Shown: piece by piece, positions 5,340 to 7,060 of the stretch
How positions within the stretch are numbered: position 1 is the first letter of the stretch
Layout: each line of letters opens with the position of its first letter
NCBI GenBank assembly: GCA_030430725.1
Contig: JAUIKP010000166.1
Span: forward strand, 1-7,060
DNA length: 7,060 nucleotides
Direction of reading: 5' to 3'
Source of the DNA: Nitrospiria bacterium
Lineage (GTDB): Bacteria; Nitrospirota; Nitrospiria; Nitrospirales; UBA8639
The notes under the pieces: generated by a model
The model's input: only the letters and a program-made list of their open reading frames with translations
Told to the model about the DNA's origin: nothing
The model's database searches: none
Program-made: the position numbers and the translations under genes

Positions 5340-6135
5340 TATCAGCCAAAGGTTCGGTCGTGAGGGTATAGGCTCCGCGAGGGTTATGTGCCAAATGATT
5401 TGACTGGGCGAGATCATCAGACTTTGGTGTGGTTTCACAATCAGGAGTGAGGACGATTCCCCAATGTGCATTTTCTTCACAAGTGTTTTCGAGGATAAGC
5501 GCCTTGGCAAGGTGAAAGAGAAGAATGCCACTGAGCATATTTTCCCGGCAGATATTTTTAATCATATCGGGTCGAGTGCCCTCGTCTCGTGCGGCCATCC
5601 CAAAATGATGATTTCCAAAACACGTATTTTCGCGGAGATACGGTTGAGCTCCGGCAAAAGAAAAAATACCGGATTCCCGGTTATGAGAGATCTCGTTGTT
5701 GAGCAAGGTCGGGCGGCAATCCGGTCCATAAATAACGACTCCGGATAAAAGCCCTTCTGTGGCCCTGCAGTGAGATATGGTGCACACCGAATCTAAAATA
5801 TTCAGGGCGGAATGTTGGTCGCTGCCCACATACCGAAACGTGATACCACTGATCTGTCCGCCGGAAACTCGTTGAAGATAGCAAGGACCGCTCCGCCGAT
5901 TGAATATTGTGACCTGGTCCCGACCGGCCCCGATCAGATGGATAGTTCGCTCAGTCATTACCAACCGATCTTCATAAACCCCCGGTCGAATGAATATTTG
6001 ATCATCTTGTTGCGCGTGAGCGAGAGCTTCGCTGGGCAGGGTGAAACAACCTGGACTCTCCGCGTCCACAATTAAGGTTTTCCCTCCGAAAGGATTGGGT
6101 GGTAGTTCGTGAAGGGGTGAGTGCTCAGCAGACAA
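5329..6135 (-). CDS. Right-handed parallel beta-helix repeat protein
   Basis: The 268-residue protein has a pectin-lyase-like fold. Near the N-terminus DDQIFIRPGVYEDRLVM and IHLIGAGRDQVTIFN match the opening pattern of these helices (I-x-V-x-P-G-x-Y-x-E, then L-x-G-x-G). Four coils of about 23 residues follow at about 142-235, each with the pattern N-x-x-x-x-N-x-x-x-G-I: NNEISHNRESGIFSF, ENTCFGNHHFGMAA, KNICRENMLSGILLF and ENTCEENAHWGIVL. Such proteins bind or cleave polysaccharides, or act as NosD-like assembly factors; no catalytic site can be named here. No signal peptide or membrane segment is seen, so it appears cytoplasmic unless exported otherwise. I chose TTG at 6135 because GAGGAG (6147-6142) lies six bases upstream; a TTG at 6153 in the same frame has no such site. 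It heads a probable two-gene operon with the membrane protein. The downstream open frame raises the chance of a frameshift near its 3' end. Confidence 0.88.
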   Translation of the reverse strand: MSAEHSPLHELPPNPFGGKTLIVDAESPGCFTLPSEALAHAQQDDQIFIRPGVYEDRLVMTERTIHLIGAGRDQVTIFNRRSGPCYLQRVSGGQISGITFRYVGSDQHSALNILDSVCTISHCRATEGLLSGVVIYGPDCRPTLLNNEISHNRESGIFSFAGAQPYLRENTCFGNHHFGMAARDEGTRPDMIKNICRENMLSGILLFHLAKALILENTCEENAHWGIVLTPDCETTPKSDDLAQSNHLAHNPRGAYTLTTEPLADIGR

Positions 6136-6307
6136 GGCCAACTCCTCTTTCAAATTGTTCTGGCAAAACCGGCCATGAAGTCTACGGTGACCAAAAAATG
6201 TATTGAACGTTCCTCAATCAGACAAATGCAAACCGAAGGGTGAACCATACAGAATCTTCTTATATTGATATTTCATGATCAAAAATCCAATGCGTCCCAA
6301 AAGGAAA

Positions 6308-6344
6308 AATGCCTGTAATTTGCCAATATATATTTACCGGCATT
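6308..6344. repeat. 11-bp inverted repeat (stem-loop or operator)
   Basis: AATGCCTGTAA (6308-6318) and TTACCGGCATT (6334-6344) are complementary at 10 of 11 positions, with a 15-base loop. No T-run follows on either side, so a protein-binding site or a leader hairpin is more likely than a terminator. Confidence 0.45.
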
Positions 6345-6361
6345 GAAATTGCTTAAGCTTG

Positions 6362-6375
6362 TTTTTGTACAAAAA
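6362..6375. promoter_or_regulatory. 14-bp perfect palindrome, possible operator
   Basis: TTTTTGTACAAAAA is a perfect palindrome in the middle of the divergent region, well placed to act on either promoter. A dimeric regulator could bind it; which one is unknown. AT-rich palindromes also occur by chance. Confidence 0.35.
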
Positions 6376-6443
6376 TACAGTCTCAAAGTCTTTTTTGTCT
6401 AAATTTATTTATTCATGAAGGGAAAATTGTTTTCGAATTAGGA

Positions 6444-6546
6444 GAGAAGTCTGATTCCCCCTCGGTAATTTCAACTGCTTTCGTCAGAGAAGTTTGACTC
6501 CCCCTCATTTATTACAACTGTTTTCCCCCAGGAAAGTGAGATTCCT
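6444..6546 (+). repeat. Tandem repeat, period 43-44 bp, upstream of the cytochrome gene
   Basis: Copy 1 (6444-6486) and copy 2 (6487-6530) agree at roughly four fifths of positions. Both begin GAGAAGT and share TGA-Y-TCCCCCTC and CAACTG-Y-TTTC. A third, degenerate and partial copy (GGAAAGTGAGATTCC, 6531-6545) runs up to the cytochrome start codon. Regularly spaced copies about four helical turns apart would place bound proteins on the same DNA face, which suggests activator or repressor sites; this is inference. Confidence 0.6.
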
Positions 6547-6547
6547 T

Positions 6548-7060
6548 ATGCGGCGGTATGAGAGGAGTGGTCTGTCCATGTTCTTTTTGTTCTTAGTGCT
6601 AAGCACGATGTCGTTTGTAACATGTTTACCTGAAACGCAGGCACAGGAAACGGATATTTTTCAACATTCCAATTCCGAACAGGCAGGGATTAAGAAATCT
6701 TTGGAGCAGCAAATTGGGGCTGGCCGTGGAGATATTAACACTCCCGATTCCTCGATATACATTATTAGTCGGGATCCATTCCGCTCCATTCGTCGCGGTC
6801 GCAATATTTTCCAAAGAAAATTCACCATATCTCAAGGGATGGGCCCACGCAATGGTGACGGGTTTGGAGATATTAGCGCTGATGCCTCGCTGGGGGCAGG
6901 TTTAGCTGATAGTTGTGCGGCCTGCCACGGACGACCACGTGGAGCTGCGGGGTTTGGTGGAGATGTGTTTACCCGACCAGATAGCCGGGATGCCCCGCAT
7001 TTGTTTGGGTTAGGGATTATTGAGATGCTTGCCGATGAAATTACCCAGGATCTACGGCAA
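6548..7060 (+). CDS. Secreted di-haem oxidoreductase / c-type cytochrome (5' part)
   Basis: The first 171 residues are present; the gene runs off the window. Residues 1-32 look like a signal peptide (basic MRRYER, hydrophobic FFLFLVLSTMSFV, possible cleavage after TQA), so the protein should act in the periplasm. GRNIFQRKF (84-92) and the haem-binding C-A-A-C-H (123-127) followed by GRPRGAAGFGGD resemble the N-terminal part of the DUF1111 family of di-haem oxidoreductases (putative peroxidases); the second haem site and axial ligands would lie beyond the window. These proteins pass electrons to or from peroxide or other periplasmic substrates; the exact substrate is not known. Start: ATG 6548 gives the basic n-region of a signal peptide, although AGAGGAG at 6561-6567 would better serve a second ATG at 6578. 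Confidence 0.82.
   Translation, partial: MRRYERSGLSMFFLFLVLSTMSFVTCLPETQAQETDIFQHSNSEQAGIKKSLEQQIGAGRGDINTPDSSIYIISRDPFRSIRRGRNIFQRKFTISQGMGPRNGDGFGDISADASLGAGLADSCAACHGRPRGAAGFGGDVFTRPDSRDAPHLFGLGIIEMLADEITQDLRQ

Larger units (their letters stand above)
6154..6547. promoter_or_regulatory. AT-rich divergent regulatory region
   Basis: These 394 bases separate the minus-strand beta-helix gene from the plus-strand cytochrome gene and must carry promoters for both. They are markedly AT-rich and hold an 11-bp inverted repeat, a 14-bp palindrome and a 43-44-bp tandem repeat, listed separately. I see no clear -35/-10 pair on either strand and no supported gene. Confidence 0.5.

Noticed and set aside
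5464..6075. Plus-strand frames opposite the beta-helix gene
   Set aside because: The minus strand carries the repeated coil motifs; the plus frames are antisense shadows.
6150..6248. Minus-strand 32-codon frame just upstream of the beta-helix gene
   Set aside because: No convincing ribosome binding site, mixed composition and location in promoter DNA; it could be a leader peptide but nothing supports it.
6714..6905. Plus-strand 63-codon frame near the window end
   Set aside because: It lies out of frame within the cytochrome gene, whose signal peptide and CAACH haem motif fix the true frame.
1..7060. CRISPR arrays, tRNA or rRNA genes, phage or defence genes
   Set aside because: No regularly spaced short repeats, tRNA cloverleaf or T-loop motif, rRNA sequence or recognisable defence protein was found on either strand.

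Overview
The window looks like a chromosomal stretch of a Gram-negative-type bacterium of moderate GC. My best guess is the Nitrospirota, near Nitrospira. This rests on the mix of a sigma-54 activator, a periplasmic di-haem cytochrome and a long palindromic intergenic repeat at about 540-653. That repeat resembles, from memory, intergenic repeats of Nitrospira genomes. No rRNA or other marker gene is present, so the assignment is tentative.

Layout. Bases 1-364 hold the 3' end of a sigma-54-dependent response-regulator-type activator. A 739-base stretch follows with no large gene. It holds an 11-bp inverted repeat, the palindromic element, a candidate 30-residue single-span membrane protein on the minus strand (696-788), and a structured segment ending in a T-run (983-1066). 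A complete IS5-family insertion sequence (about 1104-2349) has 17-bp imperfect ends, a candidate ATAT target duplication and an intact DDE transposase. It sits just upstream of a priA-type gene (2443-4752) and appears to have landed on the -10 box of that gene's ancestral promoter. Convergent to priA is a minus-strand pair: a right-handed beta-helix protein (5329-6135) followed by a four-span membrane protein with a basic tail (4777-5217). A 394-base AT-rich divergent region (6154-6547) with palindromes and 43-44-bp tandem repeats separates that pair from a plus-strand secreted c-type cytochrome of the di-haem oxidoreductase (DUF1111-like) type, cut off by the window end.

The most notable gene is the PriA homologue. 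Its overall architecture is clear: an N-terminal DNA-binding domain, a helicase-like core, eight zinc-binding cysteines and a C-terminal domain ending in a VDP motif. Yet the residues of Walker A, Walker B, motif III, motif V and motif VI are all replaced. It should therefore be an ATPase-dead replication-restart protein, acting as a scaffold if it is functional. Actinobacterial PriA proteins are known to lack helicase motifs, but nothing else here looks actinobacterial.

The genes do not form one obvious pathway. The regulator, priA and cytochrome are separate transcription units. The beta-helix and membrane genes are probably one operon, and an ATGA overlap at the membrane gene start leaves open a small extra reading frame or a frameshift between them.
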